Origin: Methylococcus sp. EFPC2
GTDB taxonomy: Bacteria > Pseudomonadota > Gammaproteobacteria > Methylococcales > Methylococcaceae
Direction: 5' to 3'
Length of the DNA: 64,000 nucleotides
Assembly: GCF_016925495.1 (NCBI RefSeq)
Contig: NZ_CP070491.1
Span: 1,550,001 to 1,614,000 of the forward strand
Below, piece by piece: positions 37,566-50,334 of this stretch. Within the stretch, counting starts at the first letter, position 1; each line of letters opens with the position of its first letter. Both the position numbers and the translations under genes were made by a program. The notes under the pieces are model-generated. The model saw only the letters and a program-made list of their open reading frames with translations, ran no database searches and was not told the DNA's origin.

Positions 37566-38599
37566 TCCGTTGGTCTCGTGACGAACATCGCATCGCCGTA
37601 GCTGAAGAAGCGATACGCCTGCGCCACCGCGTGGCGGTAGGCGGCCATGGTCTGCTCGTAGCCGGCGAAGGCGCAGACCAGGGTCAACAAAGTGGATTCC
37701 GGCAGATGGAAGTTGGTCAGCAAGGCGTCTACGCAGTGGAAGCAAAAGCCCGGACGGATGAACAGGCGGGTGTCGCCGCGGTAGGCTTGCAAGGAGCCAG
37801 AAGCGGCGGCCGTTTCCAGCGTGCGCACCGCGGTGGTGCCTACGGCCACCACCCGACCGCCCGAGGCTTGCGCCGCCTGGATGACATCCACGGCCTCCTG
37901 GTCGATTTCGCAGTATTCCGCGTGCATGCGATGCTCGTCCAGGTTTTCCACCCGCACCGGTTGGAAAGTGCCGCTGCCCACGTGCAGGGTGACGTGAGCC
38001 CGCCGCACGCCTAAGGCGTCCAACCGCTCCAGCATGGCGGCGTCGAAGTGCAGGCCGGCGGTCGGCGCCGCCACCGCCCCCAGATTGCGGGCAAACACGG
38101 TTTGGTAACGCTCGCGGTCGTCGACCTGATCGGGGCGCGTAATGTACGGCGGCAGCGGCATGTGACCGATCTCGGCCAGTATGTCCGGAAAGCTGGGCCC
38201 GGATTCGTCGGTGCTCAGCGCGAAGAGGTCGTCTTCGCGCCCCGTGACGCGGCATCGATAGCCGCCTTCCAGCAGCAACTCGGCACCCGGCTTGGGCGAT
38301 TTGCTGGCCCGCACGTGCGCCCAGGCATGGCGGTCGTCCAGCAGGCGTTCGATGAGGATTTCGACCCGTCCCCCGCTGGCCTTGTGCCCGTAGAGCCGGG
38401 CCGGTATGACCCGCGTGTCGTTGAACACCAGCACGTCGCCGGGTCGCAGCAGCGACGGCAAATCGGCGAACATTCGATCCCACAAGTTTCCGCTCCCCCC
38501 TTCCAGATGCAGCAAGCGGCTCGCGGAGCGTTCTGCCAACGGCGCCTGGGCAATCAAATGTTCGGGCAAGTCGTAGGCGTAGTCGCTTCTTTTCAACAT
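37562..38599 (-). CDS. queA: S-adenosylmethionine:tRNA ribosyltransferase-isomerase
   Basis: 345 residues. It transfers the ribosyl group of SAM to preQ1-modified tRNA, giving epoxyqueuosine. The start [37 protein letters not shown], the central APTAGLHFD segment and the C-terminal [15 protein letters not shown] and [11 protein letters not shown] are classical. It is the first gene of the queA-to-serB minus-strand group. tgt is not adjacent. Confidence 0.96.
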   Translation of the reverse strand: MLKRSDYAYDLPEHLIAQAPLAERSASRLLHLEGGSGNLWDRMFADLPSLLRPGDVLVFNDTRVIPARLYGHKASGGRVEILIERLLDDRHAWAHVRASKSPKPGAELLLEGGYRCRVTGREDDLFALSTDESGPSFPDILAEIGHMPLPPYITRPDQVDDRERYQTVFARNLGAVAAPTAGLHFDAAMLERLDALGVRRAHVTLHVGSGTFQPVRVENLDEHRMHAEYCEIDQEAVDVIQAAQASGGRVVAVGTTAVRTLETAAASGSLQAYRGDTRLFIRPGFCFHCVDALLTNFHLPESTLLTLVCAFAGYEQTMAAYRHAVAQAYRFFSYGDAMFVTRPTE

Positions 38600-38767
38600 G
38601 AGGTTCGGTGGAGTCTTGGGAGGCGCGATTGTATCCGCCTTTTCATGACCGGGAAGTGATGATTCGGTTTTTTTCCGGGCTCTATTCCCGCAACTGCTTT
38701 AAAATTGCGCCTTTTTCGCCCCGCTCGGCTAAACCGGCGGGATACACCATCGAACACGAGACAAGAA

Positions 38768-39964
38768 ATGGCAGTCAACCCAACACTGGAACTGATCCGC
38801 CGCGGCACGGAAGAAATCCTGCGCGAGGAGGAACTGGAAAAGAAACTCGCCGAAGGCCGGCCCCTGCGCATCAAGGCGGGTTTCGACCCGACCGCGCCCG
38901 ACCTGCATCTGGGCCACACGGTGTTGCTGAACAAGCTCAAGCAGTTCCAGGAATTGGGCCACGAGGCGATCTTCCTGATCGGCGACTTCACCGGCATGAT
39001 AGGCGACCCGACCGGCAAGAGCGCCACGCGCAAGCCGTTGACGCGCGACGAGGTCATCGAGAACGCCAAGACCTACGAGCAGCAGATCTACAAGATACTG
39101 GACCCGGAAAAGACTCTGGTGATGTTCAATTCAAGCTGGATGAACGCCATGAGCCCGGTGGATCTGATCCAGCTCGCCGCCAAGCACACCGTGGCGCGCA
39201 TGCTGGAGCGCGAGGACTTCAACAACCGCTACAAGACCGGCCAACCCATCGCCATCCACGAGTTCCTCTATCCGCTGATCCAGGGCTACGATTCGGTCGC
39301 CCTCAAGGCCGACGTGGAGCTGGGCGGCACCGACCAGAAATTCAACCTGCTGGTGGGACGCCAGTTGCAGGAACACTACGGGCAGAAACCCCAGGTCGTG
39401 CTCACCATGCCCATATTGGAAGGCCTGGACGGCGTGCAGAAGATGTCCAAGTCGCTGGGCAATTACATCGGCATCGCCGAGCCGGCCGGCGAGATGTTCG
39501 GCAAGATCATGTCGATTTCCGACGACCTGATGTGGCGCTATTTCGAGCTGCTGAGCTTTGTCCCCATGAGCGAGATCGAGGGCTGGAAACGGGCCTGTGC
39601 CGAGGGCGCGAACCCGCGCGACGTCAAGGTGAAACTGGGCCAGGAGATCGTCGCCCGTTTCCACGGCGCTGTGGCGGCGCGGGAAGCGCTGGAACAATTC
39701 GAGGCCCGCTTCAAGCAAGGCCTGATACCGGAAGACCTGGAGGAGCAGACGCTCGCGGTCCCGGACGGCGGCTACCCCATCGCCAATCTGTTGAAAGACC
39801 TGAGCCTGACCGCCAGCACCTCGGAATCCAACCGCATGATCCAGCAGGGTGGCGTCAAGCTGGACGGCGAAAAAATCGCCGAACCCAAGGCACTGATACC
39901 GGCCGGTGGGCCTTACATCGTCCAGGTGGGCAAGCGCAAGATCGCCAAGGTGACATTGTCCTAG
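38768..39964 (+). CDS. tyrS: Tyrosyl-tRNA synthetase
   Basis: 398 residues from the ATG at 38768, preceded by GAGACAAGAA. An in-frame start 21 codons earlier adds only unrelated residues. The class I signature reads [16 protein letters not shown] (HIGH variant HLGH) and the [11 protein letters not shown] loop is intact. A C-terminal S4-like RNA-binding domain is near 335-395 ([20 protein letters not shown]). The length and motifs fit the TyrZ-like clade. The following 298 bp (39965-40262) show no gene or clear terminator. Confidence 0.95.
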   Translation: MAVNPTLELIRRGTEEILREEELEKKLAEGRPLRIKAGFDPTAPDLHLGHTVLLNKLKQFQELGHEAIFLIGDFTGMIGDPTGKSATRKPLTRDEVIENAKTYEQQIYKILDPEKTLVMFNSSWMNAMSPVDLIQLAAKHTVARMLEREDFNNRYKTGQPIAIHEFLYPLIQGYDSVALKADVELGGTDQKFNLLVGRQLQEHYGQKPQVVLTMPILEGLDGVQKMSKSLGNYIGIAEPAGEMFGKIMSISDDLMWRYFELLSFVPMSEIEGWKRACAEGANPRDVKVKLGQEIVARFHGAVAAREALEQFEARFKQGLIPEDLEEQTLAVPDGGYPIANLLKDLSLTASTSESNRMIQQGGVKLDGEKIAEPKALIPAGGPYIVQVGKRKIAKVTLS

Positions 39965-40262
39965 CCATCGCACACCGCCCTCTCGTTTCGCTGCGCGCCG
40001 CCCCGGAGACGACAGGCGGCTGCGCCGGCTCCAGTTCGGGAGTCGGCGGCGAATGCCGGGGCAACGAGGTGCGAGCCTCTGCTGCCTATGATGTAGCGTT
40101 ATCTGGAAAACAGCGGAAGCGGGTTACCGGCCGTGCTGCCGGCTCCGCTCGGCGTCAGCGCCGCCCGCGCGGGGAGGCGGCCGGGCCATTCAAGACCGGA
40201 AGCGCATGGGTTGGGCTGCACGACGGAGCCGCCAGCCCACCCCGCGACATTGGATAGCTAAA

Positions 40263-41198
40263 TCAATCGCGACGCCTTATCAAATTCCTGCCGACCCAGG
40301 CCATGATGACGGCCAGGAATGACAGGGCCTGGCCAGGCACCGGCACGGCCGTCGGGGGTGGCACGGCGGCGACGTCCCAGCCGATGTCTTTGAGCACTGC
40401 CCAGTCCAGATCGGTAAAAGTCTTGCGAACCCCGGCGATGACTTCGGGATCCATCGCGGTTTCCAAGCTACCCTGCCCGCCGACCGTGCTGGTCTGGCCG
40501 GAATGCCAATGTCCGCCGTCGGCGGACAGCAGTATGTTGCCGCCGTTGACCGAGGTGGATTCCGGCCCGGTGAACTGCCCACCGGCGACCCAGCGGCTCC
40601 AGGAATTCGCCGAGCCTATGCCCAGCACATGACCCAATTCGTGGATCGCGACCGAGTAGAAATCGAAGCCCGAAAAAGATTCGCGGGTGGCGGTATCGGT
40701 ATCGAAATACCACGAGCTGTCCGCATCGAAGGCGATGGCACCTCCCCAGGGTGCGAAATCCGTTTTCGGAGAGGTCAGCGCGCCCGGTTGGCCGCGCCCA
40801 GCCACGTTGTCCACGAATTCCTGCGTACCCGATGCGTCGTAGCCGCCAGGGCCGCCGGAACCCAGCGAATTGCCGCCAAGATTCCTCCCGCCCACGTAGA
40901 CGGTCAGCGTATTCGCAGCCACGCGGTAATCGGCGCCCAGGGTCAGGTCGGCCCCGGTATCGGGCCGCTTGATGCTGGCGTTGAGCTGGTTGACCCCGCC
41001 GCTATCGATGGCATTCAAACTATCCGTCAAACGCTGGGAAAAATACTCGCCCGCCGCTTCCAGCGTACTTCTCCGCGCCTGATTGGCCCCCGAAAAGAAT
41101 CCGCCGTCGTAGCTGTAATCGAAATGCAGGGTGACCGCGCCGGCGCCATGGCTGCTCAGCACCAGTGCCATCGTGCCGATCGTAAGAGGGTATTTCAT
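40263..41198 (-). CDS. Exported metalloprotease-like protein with PEP-CTERM-type tail
   Basis: 311 residues from the ATG at 41198, with AAGGAG 11 bases upstream. Signal peptide: MKYPLTIGTMALVLSSHGAG. The zinc motif HELGHVLGIGSANSW has Ser where metzincins have a third His; a likely third ligand is the later His in SADGGHWHSG, an arrangement I recall from other PEP-CTERM exported proteins. The C-terminus has VPVPGQ, a hydrophobic helix (LSFLAVIMAWVG) and an arginine tail, which fits PEP-CTERM/exosortase sorting. No exosortase is seen in the window. Probably a surface or periplasmic peptidase. Confidence 0.72.
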   Translation of the reverse strand: MKYPLTIGTMALVLSSHGAGAVTLHFDYSYDGGFFSGANQARRSTLEAAGEYFSQRLTDSLNAIDSGGVNQLNASIKRPDTGADLTLGADYRVAANTLTVYVGGRNLGGNSLGSGGPGGYDASGTQEFVDNVAGRGQPGALTSPKTDFAPWGGAIAFDADSSWYFDTDTATRESFSGFDFYSVAIHELGHVLGIGSANSWSRWVAGGQFTGPESTSVNGGNILLSADGGHWHSGQTSTVGGQGSLETAMDPEVIAGVRKTFTDLDWAVLKDIGWDVAAVPPPTAVPVPGQALSFLAVIMAWVGRNLIRRRD

Positions 41199-41254
41199 AG
41201 ATTTAAACTCCTTGTAAGGGGGATGCGTGCGGGCCGCCGATATGGCGGCCCGTT

Positions 41255-41575
41255 TCAATGCGCCCGGCGATGCCCGCGTTGCTGGCGGCGCTCTTCGCGC
41301 AGACGATCGAACTTCTGCAGTTGCTCCGGGGTCAGTAAGGCCCGAAGCCTGTCCCGCGCCTGCTCGACTATTTCATGCTTCTGACGGCGCAGGGCTTCGA
41401 GTTTGCCACGTTTTTTTTCGAAAATCTTGCGAACTTCGGCCGATTGCTGCTCCGTCAGCTTGAGCTCCTCGCGCAAGCGGCGCTGATGAACTTCCGGATC
41501 CGATTCCGCCCGTGCAGGCTGACTAACAGCCAGCGCAAGCAGAAACATCAATTGCGGCAACAAACGCTTATACAT
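41255..41575 (-). CDS. Spy/CpxP-like periplasmic helical protein
   Basis: 106 residues. Signal peptide MYKRLLPQLMFLLALAVSQP, then an all-helical Arg/Gln/Glu-rich body with LKLTEQQSAEVRKIFEKKR and LRALLTPEQLQKFDRLREE. The LTxxQ-type repeats are typical of LTXXQ/Spy/CpxP or heavy-metal-resistance periplasmic chaperones. It ends in an Arg/His-rich tail (RRQQRGHRRAH) that might bind metal. It lies 8 bp after the DUF4404-like gene. Confidence 0.72.
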   Translation of the reverse strand: MYKRLLPQLMFLLALAVSQPARAESDPEVHQRRLREELKLTEQQSAEVRKIFEKKRGKLEALRRQKHEIVEQARDRLRALLTPEQLQKFDRLREERRQQRGHRRAH

Positions 41576-41583
41576 CCGCCGAC

Positions 41584-41850
41584 TCAGATTCCCAGATTGC
41601 TCAGGGCCATCATCAAGTCGTTCAATATGCCGGTGATGCGCGGATGCTCCACTTCGAAGTGAGTGACCGCGTCTTTTACCTCATCGACCAAATCGGGCTG
41701 ATCTTCGTCCACGACACCGGGAATCAACCGCTGCTCGATGCTTTCGATCAAGCCGGTCAAGCGCTCTCTGGCGGCCTGGTCATCGAGTTCGAGTTGATCG
41801 ATTTCGCGGCGGAGTTCCTCCAATGCGGTGCTGACTTGTTGTTCGCTCAT
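41584..41850 (-). CDS. DUF4404-like small soluble protein
   Basis: 88 residues from the ATG at 41850; the upstream in-frame start at 42021 falls in the divergent dnaE leader. Sequence core: STALEELRREIDQLELDDQ and HFEVEHPRITGILNDLMMAL, a helical hairpin characteristic of the family. Function unknown. Divergent from dnaE with a 179-bp gap. Confidence 0.75.
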   Translation of the reverse strand: MSEQQVSTALEELRREIDQLELDDQAARERLTGLIESIEQRLIPGVVDEDQPDLVDEVKDAVTHFEVEHPRITGILNDLMMALSNLGI

Positions 41851-42029
41851 AAGATATGCCCCATGGCCTGACTGACGAGGGCGGTATGCTAGCACAGAAG
41901 GCGTACTCCTCGGGCCTGGCCACACACGCCCATAGGCACGAATCGGCCGACGTTTTATCCTATCGCGGCATTCATTGCGACGGAGCTCGCATTCATCGAC
42001 TGGCTTTCCTCTCCGGCACACAGAACACC

Positions 42030-45515
<3,486 letters not shown>

Positions 45516-45654
45516 ATTGGGATAACCGCGTCAATGGCAACCGGCAGGACTCGCGGCGATGGAAGCACTGAATCGGAAGAGATAAGGTATCCGGATCAGG
45601 CTATCTTGTGAATCGGGAAGATAAACAGAAACCACTCAAGCAGTTGTTAGCATT

Positions 45655-46152
45655 TTGATATGGAGTAAAAAATTGACTGGAAATTTCATATATCTATGGA
45701 AAAACGAGCAGTGGAATCATAAAGCGGAATCAACAAATCATAACTCCCACTTACTCACATATGCAGCGAGTGATAAGTTCTCAAAAAATGGTGTCATTGA
45801 AAATTCAACCGTGTTTATTGTTTCTGTATTTGGAGGTGTTTTATATTTAGGTGGATATATTCGTGTATTTAAAATTCTCAATAAATTGCAAGCATCTGAA
45901 TATCTTGGCATTAATGAAGAAGAGTTATGGAAAGCAAAAGAATATATTGTTGCTGAAAAAGGAAAAGAGAACGTTTTTAAATATGATAATGTTGTACCCG
46001 ATAGCATATCCCATAAAATCGAATTTTATAAAGGAAATGGGTTCGTTAACCCCGTTATAAAACATGGAAAAATTGACGAACAAACTTTCCGTAATGTACG
46101 TCGTTTATATTTGGGTGCTGAAAAAAAACTATATGAGCAATTAAAATGCTAA
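45655..46152 (+). CDS. AT-rich orphan protein, possibly with PUA/EVE-like fold
   Basis: 165 residues from a TTG (no better start in frame). Codon use is strongly AT-rich and unlike dnaE and ybiT on either side, which points to recent transfer. The segment NSTVFIVSVFGGVLYLGGYIR has a beta pattern reminiscent of PUA/ASCH/EVE-like domains that read modified nucleic acid; this is a weak inference. A Lys/Glu-rich C-terminal half follows. No close family was recognised. It lies between dnaE and the repeat-rich gap. Confidence 0.55.
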   Translation: MIWSKKLTGNFIYLWKNEQWNHKAESTNHNSHLLTYAASDKFSKNGVIENSTVFIVSVFGGVLYLGGYIRVFKILNKLQASEYLGINEEELWKAKEYIVAEKGKENVFKYDNVVPDSISHKIEFYKGNGFVNPVIKHGKIDEQTFRNVRRLYLGAEKKLYEQLKC

Positions 46153-46550
46153 GCAGCGTGTCCCACGACGTGCTGTGCCTAACGGCGTTCCCTACGCCGC
46201 ACGGCCGCACTTGCGGGACGGTTATTGCCTTCGGCGCCCCAGCCGTCCCCCGTCGACTCGCTCCAGCGACCTTAGAGCCGTCGCCTCCGCATCGCTCCGA
46301 GATGACTCTACGGCCTGTTCGGGATGCCTTGCAGGTCACCTACGGACGCAATAAAGCCTGCGCCCTGCGGTGCCCCGCCCGGCCCTGGGCCTTCTGGGGG
46401 GCATGGAAAACATCCCGGTCTACCCGCTGCGCGGCTGACCTTTGTTTTCCAGCCTAGTGGGTCAACTTGACGTAATTCCGCTACGCTCCATTGCGCAAGT
46501 TATCCTTGTCGTTGGGCACTTCAATCGGTGCGGCATTCATAAACAAAGGC

Positions 46551-46698
46551 CGTAAGGCGGAACCGGCTCCATCGGGTTCCGCCGGATGGGAAATAGCCAA
46601 CGGCGCTGAACATGCGCATGGCCGCGTGCCATGGAGCAGGCCTCGGACCGGTCGGGAGGTTTTTTGGCGGATCGCCCTTCGGGCATCCGCCCTACGTT
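46551..46698. repeat. Intergenic direct repeat, copy 1
   Basis: About 148 bp, matching 47061-47209 at 510-511 bp distance with about six or seven base differences and one single-base indel. It contains a short hairpin, CGGAACC...GGTTCCG, and ends in a G/C-rich segment GGCGGATCGCCCTTCGGGC. Confidence 0.85.
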
Positions 46699-46715
46699 GG
46701 CCGGCTAACTGGGCC

Positions 46716-46791
46716 GTAGGCTGGAATGAACGAAGGGAATTCCAGCATCTTGGTTGATTGCTGGAATTCGTTGTCACTCATTCCAGCCTAC
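46716..46791. repeat. Large imperfect hairpin element (REP/MITE-like)
   Basis: Outer arms GTAGGCTGGAATGA and TCATTCCAGCCTAC (14 bp) are perfectly complementary. Inner arms GAATTCCAGCA and TGCTGGAATTC flank an 11-base loop. The 76-bp element could fold into a long cruciform. It is of the same style as REP elements found in many methanotroph and gammaproteobacterial genomes (recollection, not searched). Confidence 0.8.
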
Positions 46792-46815
46792 AAAGTTTGC
46801 GTTACTTCCCGCATA

Positions 46816-46845
46816 GGATGTGCTAAGCGATAGCGAAGCGCATCC
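46816..46845. repeat. Short REP-like hairpin
   Basis: GGATGTGCT pairs with AGCGAAGCGCATCC around a GCGATAGCG centre. It is an imperfect palindrome of the GGATG...CATCC type, a different sequence family from its neighbours. Confidence 0.6.
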
Positions 46846-46992
46846 ATCGAGATAATCTTTATGCCGCGATATACCCGCTAATCGCATATCAAACCACACC
46901 CGCAATTCGACCTGAAATACGCATTCCGGAAGAATCAAACTACGCGAACGGTGCCTCCATAGCGGGCCAGTTTATTATCGCTCGACAACACG

Positions 46993-47023
46993 GTAGGTTG
47001 GGTTAGCGACAGCGTAACCCAAC
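46993..47023. repeat. REP hairpin of the GTTGGGTTA type
   Basis: GTTGGGTTA and TAACCCAAC arms of 9 bp surround GCGACAGCG. An extra GTTGGGTTAC half-copy follows at 47035-47044. This is a common proteobacterial intergenic hairpin. Confidence 0.75.
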
Positions 47024-47060
47024 ATATCGAAACCGTTGGGTTACGGCTCACGCCTAAGAC

Positions 47061-47209
47061 CGTAAGACGGAACCGGCTCCATCGGGTTCCGCCGGATGGG
47101 AAACGGCCAACGGCTCTGAACATGCGCATGGCCTCGTGCCATGGAGCAGGCCTCCGACCGGTCGGGAGGTTTTTTGGCGGATCGCCCTGTCGGGCATCCA
47201 CCCTACGTT
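47061..47209. repeat. Intergenic direct repeat, copy 2
   Basis: Second copy of the 148-bp element at 46551-46698, in the same orientation. Its left end abuts the REP half-copy at 47035. Confidence 0.85.
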
Positions 47210-47523
47210 AGCGGGTCAGTCTCGTTTATCCATGAAACAGAACTACCGCCGGACGTAGGGTGATCGAGATTCCAAACCATCGCGCTCGGCCGACGTAGTA
47301 CAATGATGCAAACGCGCATTGGAATTTCCAGGTTGCGCAGCCGACGGTTCGGCAAGAATGATCCAGCGAACCGACGGTCGCGACCGCCCTCCTCTCCCCC
47401 ACCGGATAGAAATCCCAGCATACGCCGAGGCCTGGCAAGGCCATCGCCCGGTGTCGGGCTGCCTATCGTGGGCCGTGGAATTCTGCACCGTCTTCCATCA
47501 ATCTTTCTAATTCGGACATACCC

Positions 47524-49116
47524 TTGCTATCCACCGCTAACATCACCATGCAATTCGGCGCCAAGCCGTTGTTTGAAAACGTTTCCGTCAAATTCGGCGA
47601 CGGCAACCGCTACGGCCTGATCGGCGCCAACGGCTGCGGCAAATCCACCTTCATGAAAATCCTGGGTGGCGACCTGGAGCCCACCGCCGGCAACGTCTCC
47701 CTGGATCCCAACGAGCGCCTGGGCAAACTGCGCCAGGACCAGTTCGCCTTTGAGGACAATCGCGTATTGGACGTGGTGATGATGGGGCATAAGGAGATGT
47801 GGGAAGCCATGGCGGAACGCGATGCGATCTATGCCAACCCGGAGGCCTCCGAGGACGACTACATGCGCGCCGCCGAGCTGGAAGCGGTGTTTGCCGAATA
47901 CGACGGTTACACGGCGGAATCCCGCGCCGGCGAACTATTGCTGGGGGCGGGCATACCCCTGGAGCAGCACGACGGCCCCATGAGCGCCGTGGCGCCGGGC
48001 TGGAAGCTGCGCGTGCTGCTCGCCCAGGCCCTGTTCTCCAACCCGGACATCCTGCTGCTGGACGAACCCACCAACAACCTGGACATCAACACCATACGCT
48101 GGCTGGAAAACGTGTTGAACGAACGGGGCAGCTCCATGGTCATCATTTCCCACGACCGCCACTTCCTGAACAGCGTCTGCACCCACATGGCGGACATGGA
48201 CTACGGCGAACTGCGGGTCTATCCGGGTAATTACGACGACTACATGATCGCCTCCACCCAGGCGCGCGAACGCCTGCTGGCGGACAACGCCAAAAAGAAG
48301 GCCCAGATCGCCGAACTGCAAAGCTTCGTCAGCCGCTTCTCGGCCAACGCCTCCAAGGCCAAGCAGGCGACTTCCCGCGCCAAGCAGATCGAAAAGATCC
48401 AACTGGAGGACATCAAGCTTTCCAGCCGGGTCAATCCCTTCATCCGCTTCAACCAGGACAAGAAGCTCTACCGCCTGGCCCTGGAGGTGAAAGATCTGGC
48501 CAAGGGCTACGGCGAGACCCCGCTGTTCCAGGGCCTGAACCTGATGGTGGAGGTCGGTGAGAAAGTGGCCGTCATCGGCCCCAACGGCATCGGCAAGTCC
48601 ACCCTGCTGCGCACCCTGGTCGGCGAACTGACGCCGGATGCGGGCGAGGTCAAATGGTCGGAAAACATCAATCTGGGCTATTTCGCCCAGGACCATGCGG
48701 CCGACTTCGCCGAAAATCTGAATCTGTTCGACTGGATGAGCCAATGGAAGCGCGAATCCGATGACGAACAAGCGGTGCGCGCCACCCTGGGCCGGCTGCT
48801 GTTCTCCCAGGACGAAAGCAAGAAATCCGTGCAGGTGTTGTCCGGCGGCGAACAAGGCCGCATGCTGTTCGGCAAACTGATGCTGCAGCAGCCCAATATT
48901 CTGGTGCTGGACGAACCCACCAACCACCTGGACATGGAGTCCATCGAGTCGCTCAACACCGCGCTGGAAAACTATCCCGGCACGCTGATCTTCGTCAGCC
49001 ACGACCGCGAATTCGTGTCCTCGCTGGCCACCCGCATCATCGAATTGACCCCGCAGGGCGTGGTCAACTTCAGCGGCAATTACGACGACTACTTGCGCAA
49101 CCAGGGAGTGGAATAA
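47524..49116 (+). CDS. ybiT: ABC-F family ATPase, YbiT-like
   Basis: 530 residues from a TTG, exactly the E. coli YbiT length. It begins [20 protein letters not shown] and is close to YbiT throughout. There are two ABC domains: Walker [15 protein letters not shown] and [14 protein letters not shown], Walker [13 protein letters not shown] and [12 protein letters not shown], and a second signature [14 protein letters not shown]. The first signature is replaced by [14 protein letters not shown], as in other YbiT proteins. The interdomain linker is present. No membrane domain. ABC-F proteins act on ribosomes; YbiT itself is poorly characterised. Confidence 0.95.
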   Translation: MLSTANITMQFGAKPLFENVSVKFGDGNRYGLIGANGCGKSTFMKILGGDLEPTAGNVSLDPNERLGKLRQDQFAFEDNRVLDVVMMGHKEMWEAMAERDAIYANPEASEDDYMRAAELEAVFAEYDGYTAESRAGELLLGAGIPLEQHDGPMSAVAPGWKLRVLLAQALFSNPDILLLDEPTNNLDINTIRWLENVLNERGSSMVIISHDRHFLNSVCTHMADMDYGELRVYPGNYDDYMIASTQARERLLADNAKKKAQIAELQSFVSRFSANASKAKQATSRAKQIEKIQLEDIKLSSRVNPFIRFNQDKKLYRLALEVKDLAKGYGETPLFQGLNLMVEVGEKVAVIGPNGIGKSTLLRTLVGELTPDAGEVKWSENINLGYFAQDHAADFAENLNLFDWMSQWKRESDDEQAVRATLGRLLFSQDESKKSVQVLSGGEQGRMLFGKLMLQQPNILVLDEPTNHLDMESIESLNTALENYPGTLIFVSHDREFVSSLATRIIELTPQGVVNFSGNYDDYLRNQGVE

Positions 49117-49722
49117 TCCGCTCCAACCGCCGCTCACCTCACCCCCTGTCGACCCACTGGGTGACGCGGACGATCCGAGCGCGAAATTTACGCGCAAGCG
49201 TTATTCGCATGAAAGGATCGTGTGGATGCGGGACTCTACACCTTCGGGCGGGACATCCCGCCCGCCGAGCTCGAAGTGCGCACTTCAGTCCCAACGCTAG
49301 GGGTCGTCAACAGCATCGCCACGCTTTCCATCATCCTCACCGGCGCGGCGCTGGTCCGGCGGCGCCGACCATCCTTTTCGTCTCCCTCGCCCAAACCATG
49401 CTGTACCGCAGGGCCGGCATCGTCCGGCCGCAATTCTCGCCCCGGACGCCGGCGGCTGCGAGCTCTTCCTGCTGGCCCTGACCCGCGCTTCCGCAAGATC
49501 CCCGGCGCGCTGGCCTGAGCCGGCATTTTGAGGGCGATTGCCGGTAGTTGGGCTCCGGCATACGGTATTCCCTTACCACCGCCGACCCGCATACGATAAG
49601 CAAGATACGGCTGACCGAAAGACGCGACCCTGTTCCAGTGCTTTATCGCGCGGCCATGCAACTTCTAATGGGCGACTAAACTTAAGTTTCGACTCCTTAC
49701 ATTTCGCGACGAACCTGTTTCT
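49117..49722. other. 606-bp intergenic region
   Basis: Short frames on both strands lack start signals and family features. There are minor palindromes (GAAGTGCGCACTTC at 49273-49286 and AAACTTAAGTTT at 49678-49689, the latter just upstream of the response regulator). I see no RNA gene. Confidence 0.5.
49678..49689. promoter_or_regulatory. 12-bp perfect palindrome upstream of the FixJ-type regulator
   Basis: AAACTTAAGTTT lies 33 bp before the ATG, so it could be an operator, possibly autoregulatory. No direct proof. Confidence 0.3.
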
Positions 49723-50328
49723 ATGAATGATCAACCCGGCCGTGGCCTCGTGTACGTGGTGGATGACGATCCGTCGGTTTTAAGGATGCTGGAAGCCTTG
49801 ATCGGCTCCATCGATCTCAGCGTCCGGGCATTTTCCAATGCCGCCGATTTCCTAGAGATCTACCAGCCGGCTGTTTGCGAATGCCTGGTCTGCGATATGC
49901 GCATGCCCGAGATAGGCGGGCTGGAATTGCAGAAGCGGCTGCTGGCCAAAGGCGCCACCTTGCCGATCATCTTCCTCACCGGCCATGCCGAGGTGGCATT
50001 GGCGGTCGAGTGCATGAAAAACGGGGCGTTCGACTTCGTCGAAAAACCCTTCGGGGCGCAGGCCTTGCTCGACAAGGTTCAGCAGGCATTGGAGCGCAGC
50101 TGCCGTCTGCACGCCGAGCGCCGGCACCGCTCAACCATCGAGGCGAGATTGGCGTTGCTGACGCCCAAGGAACAAAAAATCGCCAAATTGGTATCGGAAG
50201 GAAAGTCGAGCCGGGATATTTCGGAGATCGTGGGCTGTAGTGTGCGTACCGTGGAAAATCACCGAGCCCATATCCTGGAGAAACTGCACGTGAACTCCAC
50301 GGTCGAGCTGGTGCGGCTCTTCCTGTAA
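49723..50328 (+). CDS. FixJ/NarL-family response regulator with LuxR-type HTH
   Basis: 201 residues. The receiver domain (~8-125) has VYVVDDDPSVLRMLE, the phospho-acceptor Asp in LVCDMRMPEIGGL and the Lys in DFVEKPFG. The LuxR-type DNA-binding domain (~138-198) includes LTPKEQKIAKLVSEGKSS and CSVRTVENHRAHILEKL. It is a transcription factor controlled by phosphorylation. No kinase is adjacent on the same strand; the kinases on the other strand at 51.5-56.1 kb are the obvious candidate partners (inference). It ends 6 bp from the convergent HD-GYP gene. Confidence 0.9.
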   Translation: MNDQPGRGLVYVVDDDPSVLRMLEALIGSIDLSVRAFSNAADFLEIYQPAVCECLVCDMRMPEIGGLELQKRLLAKGATLPIIFLTGHAEVALAVECMKNGAFDFVEKPFGAQALLDKVQQALERSCRLHAERRHRSTIEARLALLTPKEQKIAKLVSEGKSSRDISEIVGCSVRTVENHRAHILEKLHVNSTVELVRLFL

Positions 50329-50334
50329 CACCGC

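Larger units (their letters stand above)
46153..47523. other. 1.37-kb repeat-rich intergenic region
   Basis: No convincing gene was found: short frames on both strands are interrupted or carry the repeats. It contains a 148-bp direct repeat pair and three different hairpin elements (listed separately). A stretch at 46937-46992 reads, on the minus strand, SSDNKLARYGGTVRVV, which resembles the end of a PIN/VapC-type toxin and could be a gene remnant (weak). Confidence 0.6.

Noticed and set aside
37566-38483. N-terminal 306-residue extension of the YbhN-like membrane protein into queA
   Set aside because: The extension has no family similarity and overlaps queA in another frame; the ATG at 37565 gives the normal length.
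46146-46457. 103-residue plus-strand frame after the orphan gene
   Set aside because: Composition, lack of homology features and location in a repeat-rich region suggest non-coding DNA.
49161-49518. Short overlapping frames between ybiT and the response regulator
   Set aside because: They alternate between strands with no ribosome-binding site or recognisable domain.
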